Shown here piece after piece: positions 31,280 to 40,756 of a stretch of 64,000 nucleotides of DNA. The position numbers were made by a program, and so were the translations under genes. The notes beneath the pieces are model-generated. The model was not told the DNA's origin and did no database searches. It saw nothing but the letters and a program-made list of their open reading frames with translations. The first letter of the stretch is position 1, and every line of letters starts with the position of its first letter. Location of the stretch: contig NZ_BDBC01000010.1 in assembly GCF_001612785.1 (NCBI RefSeq), positions 310,001 through 374,000 on the forward strand, in the 5' to 3' direction. Origin of the DNA: Nocardia beijingensis NBRC 16342 (GTDB lineage Bacteria; Actinomycetota; Actinomycetes; Mycobacteriales; Mycobacteriaceae).

Positions 31280-31828
31280 ATGGCGCATACCTCACACATG
31301 GTTCCCATCGGCACACCGCTACCCGACTTCTCGCTGCCCGATCTCGACCAGCGGATCTACTCCCGCGACGACTTCGCCGACGGCCCCGGTCTGCTGGTCG
31401 TCTTCGCATGCAACCACTGCCCGTACGTCAAGCACATCGAGGCGGCGCTCGGCGAATTGGTCGACTCGCTGCCGTCCATGCCGACCGTGGCGATCTGCAC
31501 CAACGACGCGACCGCCTACCCGGACGACGCCCCGCTGCGACTGCGCGACCAGGCGATCCGCGCGGGTTGGACCTTTCCCTACCTCGTCGACGAGGAACAG
31601 CACGTGGGCCGGGCCTTCCGCGCCGCATGCACCCCCGATTTCTTCCTCTACGACGCGAACCTCCGGCTCGCCTACCGCGGCGCCTTCGACGAATCGACGC
31701 CGGGGAACGGCAAACCGCTGACCGGAAACGACTTGCGCACGGCCGTCGAAGCCGTGCTCGCGGGTCGGCCCGCACCGGAACCGCACCGGCCGAGCATGGG
31801 TTGCTCGATCAAATGGCGGGACGCCTGA
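31280..31828 (+). CDS. Thioredoxin-fold (AhpC/TSA-related) protein with a CNHC motif
   Basis: 182 aa. Starts with VPIGTPLPDFSLPDLD, then VVFACNHCPYVKHIEAAL with the pair C44/C47 at the thioredoxin active-site position, and CTPDFFLYDANLRLAYRGAFD. These are marks of a conserved cytosolic thioredoxin family of unknown partner. A third Cys near the C-terminus lies in PSMGCSIKW. Preceded by GGAAGG. It overlaps the end of the convergent DJ-1 gene by 20 nt. Confidence 0.88.
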   Translation: MAHTSHMVPIGTPLPDFSLPDLDQRIYSRDDFADGPGLLVVFACNHCPYVKHIEAALGELVDSLPSMPTVAICTNDATAYPDDAPLRLRDQAIRAGWTFPYLVDEEQHVGRAFRAACTPDFFLYDANLRLAYRGAFDESTPGNGKPLTGNDLRTAVEAVLAGRPAPEPHRPSMGCSIKWRDA

Positions 31829-32600
31829 AGACTTTCCCGCGTTCGCGTGCCCGGCGGATCGCGCTGCGCCACGCCAACTGCGGCACGGCGGCCGACAACC
31901 GGGCGAATTCTCCGAGGTTGCCCGGCTCGACCACGGTCCTGGCCTGCTGGGCGGTGGCGGCCAGCCGCACGGCGCGCGACGCTTTGCCGACGTGACCGGC
32001 ATCGTACGGCGGCCGCGGGTCGTACTCGATGATCAATTGAGCGGTCTGCGCCTGCTGCTCCCCGAAGATCTCCCCGACCAGCCACAGCGCCAGGTCGATG
32101 CCCGCGGAGACGCCCGCGGCCGTGACCGTCTTCCCGTCGCGCACCACCCGTTCGTCCGGGCGAGCGTCGGCGCCGAGTGCGCGCAATGCCGACTGCGCCA
32201 GCCAGTGCGTCGTGGCGGGCCGTCCGTACAGCAGTCCGGCGGCCGCCAGTACCAGCGAGCCCGTGCACACCGAGGTCGTCCACAGGGTGTTTCGGTGCGC
32301 TCGCCGCAGCCAGGCCAGCAGGGCGTCGTCGACCGCGGCCGCCGCCGAGCCGGGGCCACCGGGGACGAGCAGGATGTCGGGCGCAGGCGTCTCGTCGAAC
32401 GAGTGCGTGGCGCCAAGCACCAGCACCCCGCTGTCGGTGGTGATCGGTCCCGGCTCGTGCCAGACGAAGCGGATCTCCACACCCGGCGCGAAACGCAGCA
32501 CCTCGTACGGGCCGATCGCGTCGAGCGCGGTCATCCCCGGATAGGTCACTATCGCGATACGCACCGTCTTGCCCGCTGCGCGCCCTTCGGGTTCGGTCAT
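31809..32600 (-). CDS. DJ-1/PfpI family protein
   Basis: 263 aa. IAIVTYPGMTALDAIGPYEVL at the start, DILLVPGG, and the nucleophile-elbow TSVCTGSLVLAAAGLL with C112 identify the DJ-1/PfpI (class I glutamine-amidotransferase-like) fold, near isonitrile hydratases and the sensory half of GlxA regulators. There is no C-terminal AraC domain; instead about 60 residues of basic helix (IRRARERGKVFRRPAI) follow. The ATG at 32600 is chosen on family length. Confidence 0.85.
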   Translation of the reverse strand: MTEPEGRAAGKTVRIAIVTYPGMTALDAIGPYEVLRFAPGVEIRFVWHEPGPITTDSGVLVLGATHSFDETPAPDILLVPGGPGSAAAAVDDALLAWLRRAHRNTLWTTSVCTGSLVLAAAGLLYGRPATTHWLAQSALRALGADARPDERVVRDGKTVTAAGVSAGIDLALWLVGEIFGEQQAQTAQLIIEYDPRPPYDAGHVGKASRAVRLAATAQQARTVVEPGNLGEFARLSAAVPQLAWRSAIRRARERGKVFRRPAI

Positions 32601-32721
32601 CGTCGACCCCTCCGCCGAAAATTCGTGAGACGAAGAAAGAACAAGCCTTTCACTGCATCGGGCACGTGTCAATCGCTGCCATGATGTGCGCACCCACCGC
32701 TTCTCGACGAAAGGATTTCCG

Positions 32722-33237
32722 TTGACCGACTCAGGCGACCCGGGCGCGGTGGCGCGTCGTTACGTCGAGGCGATCGGCGCGCAGGACTGGCGAACCGTCG
32801 CCGACTGCTGGCGGCCCGGTGCGCGCGACGTGTTCGTCGGCGTCGCCGATCTGCGCGCTCCCGGCGAGATCGTGACCTTCTTCCGCGACGTGCACACCGC
32901 GGTCCCCGACCTGACCGTGGACATCCTCTCGGTCACGGCGCAAGACGAGCGTGCCGTGGTGCACTGGCGCATGCGCGGCCGTTTCGACGGCGCCGCGACG
33001 CTGATCGGGTTGGCCCCCAACGGAAGACAGCTCGACCTGCTGGGCACCGACGTGTTCGTCGTGCGAGAGGGGCTGATCGAGTCGAACACCGCGATCGTCA
33101 ACGGGTTGGACCTCGCCCGGCAACTCGCCGTGCTGCCTCCCCAGCACTCGATCGCCGAGCGAGTGCTGTTCGGGCTCGTCAATGCGATTGCGCCACTGGG
33201 CAAAGCGATCCGGGCGCGCAACCGCTCCGGCCGATGA
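32722..33237 (+). CDS. SnoaL/NTF2-like protein
   Basis: 171 aa from a TTG start with AAAGGA 7 nt upstream; a GTG at 32686 is an alternative. The body (VARRYVEAIGAQDWRTVADC, TFFRDVHTAVPDLTVDILSV, HWRMRGRF) follows the SnoaL-like cone fold that binds small hydrophobic ligands or acts as isomerase/cyclase. About 35 basic residues follow the fold. The role is unknown. Confidence 0.75.
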   Translation: MTDSGDPGAVARRYVEAIGAQDWRTVADCWRPGARDVFVGVADLRAPGEIVTFFRDVHTAVPDLTVDILSVTAQDERAVVHWRMRGRFDGAATLIGLAPNGRQLDLLGTDVFVVREGLIESNTAIVNGLDLARQLAVLPPQHSIAERVLFGLVNAIAPLGKAIRARNRSGR

Positions 33238-33307
33238 GCCCCCGCTGCCGATCCCGCCCGGATGAGGGACACTGGTCCAGGCACCGGGGATCGAAAGGGG
33301 TGGGACG

Positions 33308-34228
33308 TTGGCGACGATCGTCCTCGTACACGGCATCGCGCAGGAGCAGGAATCGGCCGACACGCTGGAGGCGCGCTGGCTGCCGGGGCTCGCGGGAGGC
33401 GTCCGCAACCACGGCGCACCGGAATTGGCGGATCGCTTGTGGCGCAACGGCACTCCCGGCGACTTGTCCACCCGCATGGCGTTCTACGGCGATCGGTTCC
33501 TGATCGAGGGCGCGCAGGGCACGGGTACCGAACTCGACGACGCCCAACTGGACCTGATGGAACAACTCGCGGCCGCATGGCTCGCCACGGCCGTGGACCA
33601 CGCCGGTGATCAGCGCGACCGGGCGACGGCCCGCCGCCTCGGCACCCCGCCACCGCCGGACGCGGTCGCGCAGGGAACTCGAGCGCGGCTGCGGCCCGCT
33701 CTGAACGCGCTGATGCGATTGCGCTGGTTCGCGCCGTTCGGATTCGGACTGGCGCAGAAGTTCGTCATCGCGGCGCTGTCCCAGGTCGCACGCTATTTCA
33801 CCGACGACGAGCTGCGGGAGTACGCCCAGCGGCAGGTGCTCGACCAGATCGGCCCGGACACGCGGCTGGTGATCGCGCACTCGCTCGGCAGCGTGGTCGC
33901 CTACGAAGCGCTGCACCGCACCGACCACCCCGTGGCCCTGCTGACCATGGGCTCGCCGCTCGGCCTGCGTTCCGTCGTGTACGACCGGCTGCGGCCGCAG
34001 CCGAGCGCCGTGCCGAAGGCGGTGACGAACTGGCACAACCTGGTGGACGAGGACGATCTCGTCGCGGCGCACCTCGACCTCGCACCGTTCTTCCCGCCGT
34101 GTCCCGGCGGCGCCGTCGTTCCGGTCACCGAGCCGCACTTCGACAACGGCGCGTCACCGCACGACTCCACCAGTTATCTCGTCAAGTCGGTCACCGGCGG
34201 CATCGTCGCGAAAGCGCTCGGCCACTAG
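33308..34228 (+). CDS. Alpha/beta hydrolase
   Basis: 306 aa with a TTG start preceded by AAAGGGG. IVLVHGIAQEQE forms the oxyanion region. The nucleophile elbow AHSLGSV gives S192, a variant of GxSxG with Ala at the first position. H285 in SPHDSTSY is a likely catalytic His. Family members include lipases and esterases that often act on lipids. No signal peptide, so probably cytosolic. The substrate is unknown. Confidence 0.8.
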   Translation: MATIVLVHGIAQEQESADTLEARWLPGLAGGVRNHGAPELADRLWRNGTPGDLSTRMAFYGDRFLIEGAQGTGTELDDAQLDLMEQLAAAWLATAVDHAGDQRDRATARRLGTPPPPDAVAQGTRARLRPALNALMRLRWFAPFGFGLAQKFVIAALSQVARYFTDDELREYAQRQVLDQIGPDTRLVIAHSLGSVVAYEALHRTDHPVALLTMGSPLGLRSVVYDRLRPQPSAVPKAVTNWHNLVDEDDLVAAHLDLAPFFPPCPGGAVVPVTEPHFDNGASPHDSTSYLVKSVTGGIVAKALGH

Positions 34229-34232
34229 CGTC

Positions 34233-34847
34233 CTACCGGACACCTTGGGACAGATGGACTTTCGCGTCCTCGTAGGTTCCTTCCTGCGCGGCGTCATCCC
34301 TGGTGTAGACCAGATGCAACACGCCGGTGCCGAAGGTCGCCGAGGACAGCAGGCGCAGCGCGACGGTGGGCGCGCCGTCCTGGAAAAGGCGCTCGCCCTT
34401 GCCGACCGCGATCGGATGCACCAGCAGATGCAGCTCGTCCAGCAGCCCGGCGGCCAGCAATTGACGGACGACCGAGACCGAGCCGCTCATGCCGATGTCC
34501 CCGCCCGGCTCGGCCTTCAACGCCGTCACCGCCTCGATCAGGTCGCCGTCGATCACTTCGGAATTGCGCCAATCGAATTCGAGCTTCTGCCGCGTCACCA
34601 CGATTTTGCGCGCATCGCCCAGTTTCGTCGCGAACGCCGCGTCCGGGCCGCCCGCCGCTTCGCGCTCGGGCCACGCGCCCGCGAAGCTCTCGTAGGTCTT
34701 GCGGCCGAGCAACAGGGTGTCGGCGGCGCCGAGCTGGGCGTCCACGGCCGCGCCCATGGCGTCGTCGAAGTAGGGGAAATGCCAGTCCTGCGGGTCTTCG
34801 ACGACGCCGTCGACGGAGATGAACAGACCGGCGGTGATCTTCCTCAT
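34233..34847 (-). CDS. Dihydrofolate-reductase-fold protein (RibD C-terminal family)
   Basis: 204 aa. MRKITAGLFISVDGVVEDPQ, LLLGRKTYESFAGAWP, and GSVSVVRQLLAAGLLDELHLLVHPI follow the RibD_C/YyaP pattern of NADPH-dependent reductases. A GGGAG ribosome binding site precedes the ATG. Housekeeping folate reductase is unlikely, because this subfamily is separate and usually accessory. Its substrate is unknown. Confidence 0.87.
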   Translation of the reverse strand: MRKITAGLFISVDGVVEDPQDWHFPYFDDAMGAAVDAQLGAADTLLLGRKTYESFAGAWPEREAAGGPDAAFATKLGDARKIVVTRQKLEFDWRNSEVIDGDLIEAVTALKAEPGGDIGMSGSVSVVRQLLAAGLLDELHLLVHPIAVGKGERLFQDGAPTVALRLLSSATFGTGVLHLVYTRDDAAQEGTYEDAKVHLSQGVR

Positions 34848-34942
34848 GTGCGTTGCTCCCGGATCGTGTTACGAGGGTGTCGCTTGATCCGACGGGACGA
34901 CGCGCGGGAACTCATCGGTCGGCCCGAACACTCGTGCCGCGG

Positions 34943-35899
34943 CTAACGGTTGGCGCCGGAGCCGTGGAACGCCGCACGATAGCTGTGCGGGCTCGTCCCG
35001 ACCACCCGCTTGAAGCGGTCACGGAACGCGGTCGGCGACCCGAAGCCGACCTGGCCCGCGATCCGATCGACCGGGTGGCTGGTGGCTTCGAGCAGATGCT
35101 GGGCCTGCCGGATGCGCGCGCGCAGCAGCCACTGCAGTGGCGTGGTTCCGGTGTGTTCGCGAAACCGCCGGTTGAGTGTGCGGGTGCTCATGCCGGCCTC
35201 GGCGGCGATGTCGTCGAGGGTGAGGTCGCGCGCGGAGTTGTCCTGGATCCAGCGCAGCACCGGCTCCAGCGTGGAGCCGCGCGGCGTCGGCGGCTGATCG
35301 TGCACGATGAACTGCGCCTGTCCGCCTTCGCGCTCCAGCGGCACGACCGACTTCCTGGCCGCGTCGGCCGCGACCGCCGAACCGTAGTCGCGGCGGACCA
35401 GGTGCAGGCACAGATCGATGCCCGCCGCGGCGCCCGCCGAGGTGAGCAGCGAGCCGTTGTCCACGTACAGCACGCCGGGGTCCACCTCGATGTCCGGGTA
35501 GCGGGCGGCCAGTTCGGCGGCGGCGAGCCAGTGCGTGGTCGCGCGGCGCCCGTTCAGCAATCCGGTCGCCGCCAGGATGAAGGCGCCGGAACAGATCGAC
35601 GCGATGCGGGTGCCCGCGGCGGCCGCTTGGCGTAGCGCGTCGATCACCTCGTCCGGCACCGGCAGGCCCACATCGGCGCAGCCGGGCAGCACGATCGTGT
35701 CGGCCTCAGCCAACGCATCGAGACCACGCGAAGCCCGCAGCGTGAACACGCCCGCGTCGACCGTCGGCTCGCACGCGCAGACCAGCACGCGGTAGGCGGG
35801 GCGGCCGTCGGGCAGACAGGTGCGTCCGAACACCTCCACCGGTGTGGCGAGATCGAACGAGATCACCTGGTCCAGCGCGAGGACGACCACGGTGTGCAT
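34943..35899 (-). CDS. GlxA-type transcriptional regulator (DJ-1 domain plus AraC HTH)
   Basis: 318 aa. Residues 1-180 form a DJ-1/PfpI domain (VVVLALDQVISFDLATPVEVFG, ASICSGAFILAATGLL). Residues 215-315 form an AraC double helix-turn-helix (LTLDDIAAEAGMSTRTLNRR, HPVDRIAGQVGFGSPTAFRD). The family senses small ligands through the DJ-1 part. The ATG at 35899 is chosen on homologous length. It is divergent from the small membrane protein gene at 36053, a possible target. Confidence 0.9.
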   Translation of the reverse strand: MHTVVVLALDQVISFDLATPVEVFGRTCLPDGRPAYRVLVCACEPTVDAGVFTLRASRGLDALAEADTIVLPGCADVGLPVPDEVIDALRQAAAAGTRIASICSGAFILAATGLLNGRRATTHWLAAAELAARYPDIEVDPGVLYVDNGSLLTSAGAAAGIDLCLHLVRRDYGSAVAADAARKSVVPLEREGGQAQFIVHDQPPTPRGSTLEPVLRWIQDNSARDLTLDDIAAEAGMSTRTLNRRFREHTGTTPLQWLLRARIRQAQHLLEATSHPVDRIAGQVGFGSPTAFRDRFKRVVGTSPHSYRAAFHGSGANR

Positions 35900-36052
35900 G
35901 GCAATAGTGTAGTTGGCCGGTCGATTCCAGCCACTGCCGGTCAACTGCGCGTTGTACGAACTCAGCAGTTCAGCACGGATGGCGAGAATCAGTCGATATG
36001 TGGCACTTTCGCCAATTCCTCGCGTCCCTGCCACTGGCTAGTCTCGACCGCC

Positions 36053-36508
36053 GTGACGAAGTTCCTGCTCTCGGTCCACGTGCTCGCCGTGATCATCGCC
36101 GTCGGACCGGTGACGGTGGCTGCCAGCATGTTTCCCGCCACCACCCGCCGTGCCCTGGCCCCGTCCGTGGCCGACCACAGCCCCGCCGTCCTCGGCACGT
36201 TGCACCGCATATGCCGGGTCTACGCGGCGCTCGGCGTGCTCGTCCCGGTGTTCGGCGCACTCACCGCTCTGAGTCTCGGCGTGCTCGGCGACGCCTGGCT
36301 GATCGTGTCGATCGGGTTGACCACGGCCGCCGCGGGCGTGCTCGCGCTGCTCGTGCTGCCGGGACAGCAGAAGATCCTGGCCGACCTCACCGGGACCACC
36401 CCGGCGCTGATCCGTCGTCTCGCCATGGACACCGGGGTCTTCAACCTGCTGTGGGCGGTGGTCACCGTTCTGATGATCGTGCGGCCGGGTTCGACGACCG
36501 GAGCATGA
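36053..36508 (+). CDS. Small membrane protein (DUF2269-like), about four helices
   Basis: 151 aa from a GTG start at VTKFLLSVHVLAVIIAVGP. Four hydrophobic segments are evident, with a GHxLAV-type first helix as in DUF2269 and related integral membrane proteins. Transcribed divergently from the GlxA regulator. Convergent with, and 3 nt from, the universal stress protein gene. Function unknown. Confidence 0.7.
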   Translation: MTKFLLSVHVLAVIIAVGPVTVAASMFPATTRRALAPSVADHSPAVLGTLHRICRVYAALGVLVPVFGALTALSLGVLGDAWLIVSIGLTTAAAGVLALLVLPGQQKILADLTGTTPALIRRLAMDTGVFNLLWAVVTVLMIVRPGSTTGA

Positions 36509-36511
36509 CGC

Positions 36512-37417
36512 TCAGTCGGGCAGGTGGCGGACTTCCATCGACAGGTCGCGGACGATCATGATCGGGCACGCCACCGACAGCAGCAGCGCCTGACTGGTCG
36601 AGCCGAGCAACATGCCGGCGAACCCACCCCTGCCCCGGCTACCGACCACGAGCAACTGGGCCTGCCCGGACCGTTCGAGCAGGCAGCGCTCGGGCCGGTC
36701 GGTCACGATCTCGCGGCGGATCTCGACATCGGGGAAGCGCTCCTGCCATCCGGCGAGGCTCTCCGCGAGCACGATCTGTTTTTCGGTGTCCACCGCGAGT
36801 TCGGCGCTCACCGACGGCACTTCGACGCCGGTCCACACGTGCAGGGCCAGCAAGGGCGCATCCCGAGCCGAGGCCTCGTGCAGCGCCGCTTCGATGGCGG
36901 GTTCGCTGATCTCCGTGCCGTCCACGCCGACCAGGATCAGCTGCTTCCTGGCCTCCTCGGTGAGCGGCGCGCCCTCCCGGACCACGACCAGCGGGCAACG
37001 CGCCCGGCGCGCGAGCGCCGCGCTGACCGAGCCGAGCAGCGCGCGCCGCACGGTCCCGCGTTCGCGGGTGCCGACCACCATCATCCGTGCTTCCCGGGTG
37101 CGGTCCAGCAGTGCAGGACCGACCGGCTCGTACACCATCTCGGTGGCGATCTCGATGTCGTGCAGCGCTCGCACTGCGATCCGCGCCTCCTCGGTCGCGG
37201 TGTCGAGCACCCAGCGCCCGTGCCCCTCCAACCGCGTGTAGTCGGTGCTGGTGAGCGGTTCGGTGACGCCGGGCCCGTAATCGGCGACCGGGTCGAGCAC
37301 GTGCACCAGGCGCAGGGGCGCCTGGTGCTGCGCGGCGGCCTGCGCGCCCCACGCGACCGCCGCCGACGATCCGGCGGAGCCGTCCACACCGACCACGATC
37401 GGCCCGTTGCTTCGCAT
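36512..37417 (-). CDS. Universal stress protein with tandem USP domains
   Basis: 301 aa. Two UspA folds: residues about 5-145 (IVVGVDGSAGSSAAVAWG, GTRERGTVRRALLGSVS) and about 155-300 (ILVGVDGTEISEPAIEAA, GSRGRGGFAGMLLGSTS). Both carry the ATP-binding G-x2-G-x9-G-S/T signature. In mycobacteria such proteins belong to hypoxia and dormancy responses. The ATG at 37417 follows GAAAGGAA. Cytosolic. Confidence 0.93.
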   Translation of the reverse strand: MRSNGPIVVGVDGSAGSSAAVAWGAQAAAQHQAPLRLVHVLDPVADYGPGVTEPLTSTDYTRLEGHGRWVLDTATEEARIAVRALHDIEIATEMVYEPVGPALLDRTREARMMVVGTRERGTVRRALLGSVSAALARRARCPLVVVREGAPLTEEARKQLILVGVDGTEISEPAIEAALHEASARDAPLLALHVWTGVEVPSVSAELAVDTEKQIVLAESLAGWQERFPDVEIRREIVTDRPERCLLERSGQAQLLVVGSRGRGGFAGMLLGSTSQALLLSVACPIMIVRDLSMEVRHLPD

Positions 37418-37490
37418 GCTCAGTTCCTTTCCTGACGAAAAGATCGAGCTCGGCATCGCCGGTTCCGGCCCTACCGGCGCGGCGGACCGG

Positions 37491-37889
37491 TCACCCGCCG
37501 CTGACGATGCACGCATACCCCACGTGGACGCCTTCACCGACGCGGAGGTCGATACTCGCCACATACGGCGGGTACGGCTCCTGTACCGCGCTGACGGTGT
37601 GCAAGCCCGGGGTGGCGGGCACCCAGTCGATCAGTGCGACGCCGCCGGACGGCCGCACCACGCCGAACGGAACGCCGTTGTCGTAGAACGTCACCGGCGC
37701 GACGGTGTCGGTCACCGTGGCTCGCGCGGTGTGGGTGCAGCCCGTCCCGTAGTTCGTCGCCAAACCGAAGTTGATGCCGGGATACATCCCTACCTGGGTG
37801 ACCGTGGCTCCGGCCGGAGAAGGACAAGCCAGCGCGAGTGCCGCGCCTGTTCCGATCGCCGCCGCTGTCGCGGCAACTCCTTTTCGCAT
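37491..37889 (-). CDS. Small secreted protein with an Ig-like fold
   Basis: 132 aa. A clear signal peptide (MRKGVAATAAAIGTGAALAL, cleavage near SPAGA-TVTQ) is followed by about 100 residues of beta-rich sequence (ATVTDTVAPVTFYDNGVPFG, ATPGLHTVSAVQ) with two Cys likely bridged. The pattern resembles bacterial Ig-like domain proteins widespread in nocardiae. Function unknown. Confidence 0.78.
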   Translation of the reverse strand: MRKGVAATAAAIGTGAALALACPSPAGATVTQVGMYPGINFGLATNYGTGCTHTARATVTDTVAPVTFYDNGVPFGVVRPSGGVALIDWVPATPGLHTVSAVQEPYPPYVASIDLRVGEGVHVGYACIVSGG

Positions 37890-38090
37890 GCGAGGTGGTC
37901 CTATCGGTCGTGAGTCGCTCTTCGTCGAACGGACGCCGGCCGCGCACCGGCGCGATAACTAGATAGTCACTCCCCCACGGCTTCGACGGGGGCAAACCGC
38001 GGAATATCGATCAGATGCCTTACCGACCGGCGGTCGTGTCGTACCGGCGTGGTTGTGTGTCCGGAGGTCTTGCCGAGATGGAGGTGTGGC

Positions 38091-38999
38091 GTGGTCGCGA
38101 TCGACTTCGAGCGGATGGTGCGCGGCGCGAGGCCGGTATCGGTCTGGCGATCGGTCGCCGCCCATGGGCTCGGTGGCGTCCCGCCGACGGCGCTGGTGCT
38201 GACGGGCATCGTCAGCGTGCAGGTGGGCGCGGCGGTGGCGAAGCAGCTGTTCGCCGCGACCGGCGCGGCCGGGGCGGTCACGCTGCGGCTGGTCTTCGCC
38301 GGCATCGTCCTGCTGGTGATCTGGCGCTCGTCGCTGCGGGTGGCGCGTCGTGCGCTGCCGGTGGTGCTCGGTTACGGCGCGGTGCTCGCGCTGATGAACC
38401 TCTCGTTCTACGAGGCGATCGACCGGATTCCGCTGGGCATGGCGGTGACCATCGAATTTCTCGGACCGCTGAGCGTCGCGCTGGCCGGATCACGCCGCTG
38501 GATCGACCCGCTGTGGGCGGTGCTGGCCGGGGCCGGAGTGCTACTGCTGACCAGGGCGGACGGCGAGGTGAACTGGACCGGGGTGCTGTTCGCGCTGGCC
38601 GCGGCGGCGTGCTGGGCCTGCTACATCCTGCTGAGTGCCGCGCTCGGCGAACAGACCAGCGGCGGCGGCGGTCTGGCGCTGGCCATGGCGTTCGGCGGGC
38701 TGATCATGCTGCCGGTCGGCGTCCTCGACGCGGGCGCGGCGCTGGTGCAACCCGGCGTGCTCGCGGCCGGATTCGCGGTGGCGATGCTGTCGTCGGTGCT
38801 GCCGTATTCGGTGGAGCTGGAAGCGCTGCGGCGCATCCCGCCGCGCGTCTTCGGCGTGCTGATGAGCCTGGAGCCCGCGGTCGCCGCGATCGCGGGCCTG
38901 CTCGTCCTCGGTCAGATCATGAATCTCGGACAGTGGGCGGGCGTGGCGTGCGTGGTCGCGGCGTCGGCCGGGGCGACGCGCACCGAAGCGAAGGATTGA
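38091..38999 (+). CDS. EamA-family (RhtA-like) exporter
   Basis: 302 aa from a GTG start placed 6 nt after GGAGG. About ten hydrophobic helices in two EamA repeats are evident. LVLTGIVSVQVGAAVAKQLF, NLSFYEAIDRIPLGMAVTIE, and LEALRRIPPRVFGVLMSLEP are characteristic of threonine/homoserine exporter RhtA relatives. Inner membrane. The substrate is probably an amino acid or related metabolite. Confidence 0.88.
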   Translation: MVAIDFERMVRGARPVSVWRSVAAHGLGGVPPTALVLTGIVSVQVGAAVAKQLFAATGAAGAVTLRLVFAGIVLLVIWRSSLRVARRALPVVLGYGAVLALMNLSFYEAIDRIPLGMAVTIEFLGPLSVALAGSRRWIDPLWAVLAGAGVLLLTRADGEVNWTGVLFALAAAACWACYILLSAALGEQTSGGGGLALAMAFGGLIMLPVGVLDAGAALVQPGVLAAGFAVAMLSSVLPYSVELEALRRIPPRVFGVLMSLEPAVAAIAGLLVLGQIMNLGQWAGVACVVAASAGATRTEAKD

Positions 39000-39014
39000 C
39001 GCGCGGATCGCAGC

Positions 39015-39902
39015 TCAGCGGGTTTGCCGAGAGGTATCCGGGTGCCCGGCGGCGCGCTGCTCATCGGCTGCCGTGGCGGGGTTGTCCGCGATCAGGCTGC
39101 CGAGCAGCGCCAGCGACCGTTCCGAGGACGATCCCGGCTCCGCGTGGTAGGCGATGAGCATCTGCCCCGGCGCGCCGTTCACGCTGAACGTCTCGTAGGA
39201 CAAGGTCAAGTTCCCGACCATGGGGTTGCGGAATGCCTTGACGCCCGCGGTCTTCACCCGGACGTCGTGGCGCGCCCACAGTTGCCGGAACTCCTCGCTC
39301 TTCAGCGACAGCTCACCGACCAGCTCGGTCAATCGCGGATCGTCCAGGTCCGCGCCCGCGGTCGCCCGCAGGCTGGCGACGGTGTCGGCGGCGATGGTCG
39401 GCCAATCCAGGTAGAGGTCGTGTGCCTCGGGATCGAGAAAGACCATGCGCACCTGATTGACCCCGGGAACGGAACACGAATTGACGGCCGCGGCCAGCGG
39501 GTTCGCCGCGAGAACGTCCAGGTATCTGCCCAGCACCAGGGCGGGAGTGTGCGGCCACGCGTTCATCAAGCGCAGCAGGCCGGGCGCGACGCGTTCGGGC
39601 CGCCGCGGGGCACGCTGGCGCTTGGCGGTCGGCCGGGCCAGCTCGCGCAGGTGCGCCGTGCCCTCCTCGTCCAGCGCGAACACCCGGGCGAGCGACGCGA
39701 TGACCTGTTCGGAGGGGTGCCGGTCGCGCCCTTGCTCCAGTCGCACGTAATAGTCGGCGCTCACCCCGGCCAGCAGGGCGATCTCCTCACGGCGCAAGCC
39801 CGCGACCCGCCGCTGGCCGCCGCCGGGGAGGCCGAAATCCTCCGGTCGCACCAGTTCGCGGCGCGCGCGGAGGAAGGCGCCCAGTCGATTGTCGGAGTCC
39901 AT
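39015..39902 (-). CDS. XRE-family regulator with an MmyB-like ligand domain
   Basis: 295 aa. The N-terminal HTH (residues 8-80) carries GLRREEIALLAGVSADYYVRLEQG, characteristic of the actinobacterial MmyB group. The C-terminal domain binds a hydrophobic ligand. It is divergent from an SDR dehydrogenase, the standard layout in which such regulators repress an adjacent oxidoreductase. Confidence 0.92.
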   Translation of the reverse strand: MDSDNRLGAFLRARRELVRPEDFGLPGGGQRRVAGLRREEIALLAGVSADYYVRLEQGRDRHPSEQVIASLARVFALDEEGTAHLRELARPTAKRQRAPRRPERVAPGLLRLMNAWPHTPALVLGRYLDVLAANPLAAAVNSCSVPGVNQVRMVFLDPEAHDLYLDWPTIAADTVASLRATAGADLDDPRLTELVGELSLKSEEFRQLWARHDVRVKTAGVKAFRNPMVGNLTLSYETFSVNGAPGQMLIAYHAEPGSSSERSLALLGSLIADNPATAADEQRAAGHPDTSRQTR

Positions 39903-40003
39903 GACCCGAGCGTAGGGCAGGCGACCGGCGCCTGGGTGGCCCTGCGACTCCCAGGAAGTCCGCAGCCTGTCAGGTGCGCGCGCGGGGCCGGAAGGTAGTG
40001 GAC

Positions 40004-40756
40004 ATGACGAACAACAACCTCACCGGCCGCGTCGCGGTCGTCACCGGAGCATCGAGTGGAATCGGAGCCGCCACCGCGCGGCGGCTCGCGCAGGGCGGCG
40101 CCAAGGTCGCGTTGCTGGGCAGGCGCAAGGATCGCATCGAGGAACTCGCCGCCGAACTCGGCGCGGACGCCATCGCGGTGGCCGCCGACGTTGCCGACCA
40201 GCAGTCCGTACGGGATGCCGCCGCCACGGTGCGCGCGGCGTTCGGGCCCGTCGACCTGGTCGTCGCGAACGCGGGCGTCATGCTCGCCGCGCCGTTCGAA
40301 TCCGCGCTCACCGACGAGTGGGACCAGATGGTCGGCACCAATGTCACCGGGCTGCTCTACACCGGGCGGGCGTTCATCGAGGACCTGCTCGCCGCCGCGA
40401 GCGAAGGCAAGCGCGCGGACCTGGTGCTGGTCGGCTCGATCGGCGGGCACACGGTCTTCCCGAACTACGCCGTCTACACCGCGACCAAGGCCGCGGTCGC
40501 GCACCTGACCCGCAATCTGCGCGCCGAGTTCGGGCCGCGCGGCGTGCGAGTCAAGAACATCGAACCCGGCTTCGTCGGCACCGAACTCGGCGATGGCATG
40601 CAGGACGAGCAGCAGCGCGCCGGGCTGGAGCAATGGCGCACCGCGATCAAGATCCTGGAACCCGGCGATATCGCCGACGCGATCGCCTACGCCGTCGACG
40701 TTCCCGAGCACGTCAACATCGCCGAGCTCGTCGTCGTGCCGACCCAGCAGGGCTGA
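40004..40756 (+). CDS. SDR-family oxidoreductase
   Basis: 250 aa classical short-chain dehydrogenase. The cofactor loop TGASSGIG lies at 14-21, NAG at NAGVMLA, and the catalytic pair is Y158/K162 in YTATK, with a Ser in VGSIGG. The ATG at 40004 follows GGAAGG. It is divergent from, and probably regulated by, the MmyB-type regulator. Substrate unknown. Confidence 0.93.
   Translation: MTNNNLTGRVAVVTGASSGIGAATARRLAQGGAKVALLGRRKDRIEELAAELGADAIAVAADVADQQSVRDAAATVRAAFGPVDLVVANAGVMLAAPFESALTDEWDQMVGTNVTGLLYTGRAFIEDLLAAASEGKRADLVLVGSIGGHTVFPNYAVYTATKAAVAHLTRNLRAEFGPRGVRVKNIEPGFVGTELGDGMQDEQQRAGLEQWRTAIKILEPGDIADAIAYAVDVPEHVNIAELVVVPTQQG

Noticed and set aside
28754-31288. An 844-codon open frame on the minus strand opposite the DUF2156 and dehydratase genes
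   Set aside because: Its translation is low-complexity and without motifs, while the opposite strand encodes recognisable families.
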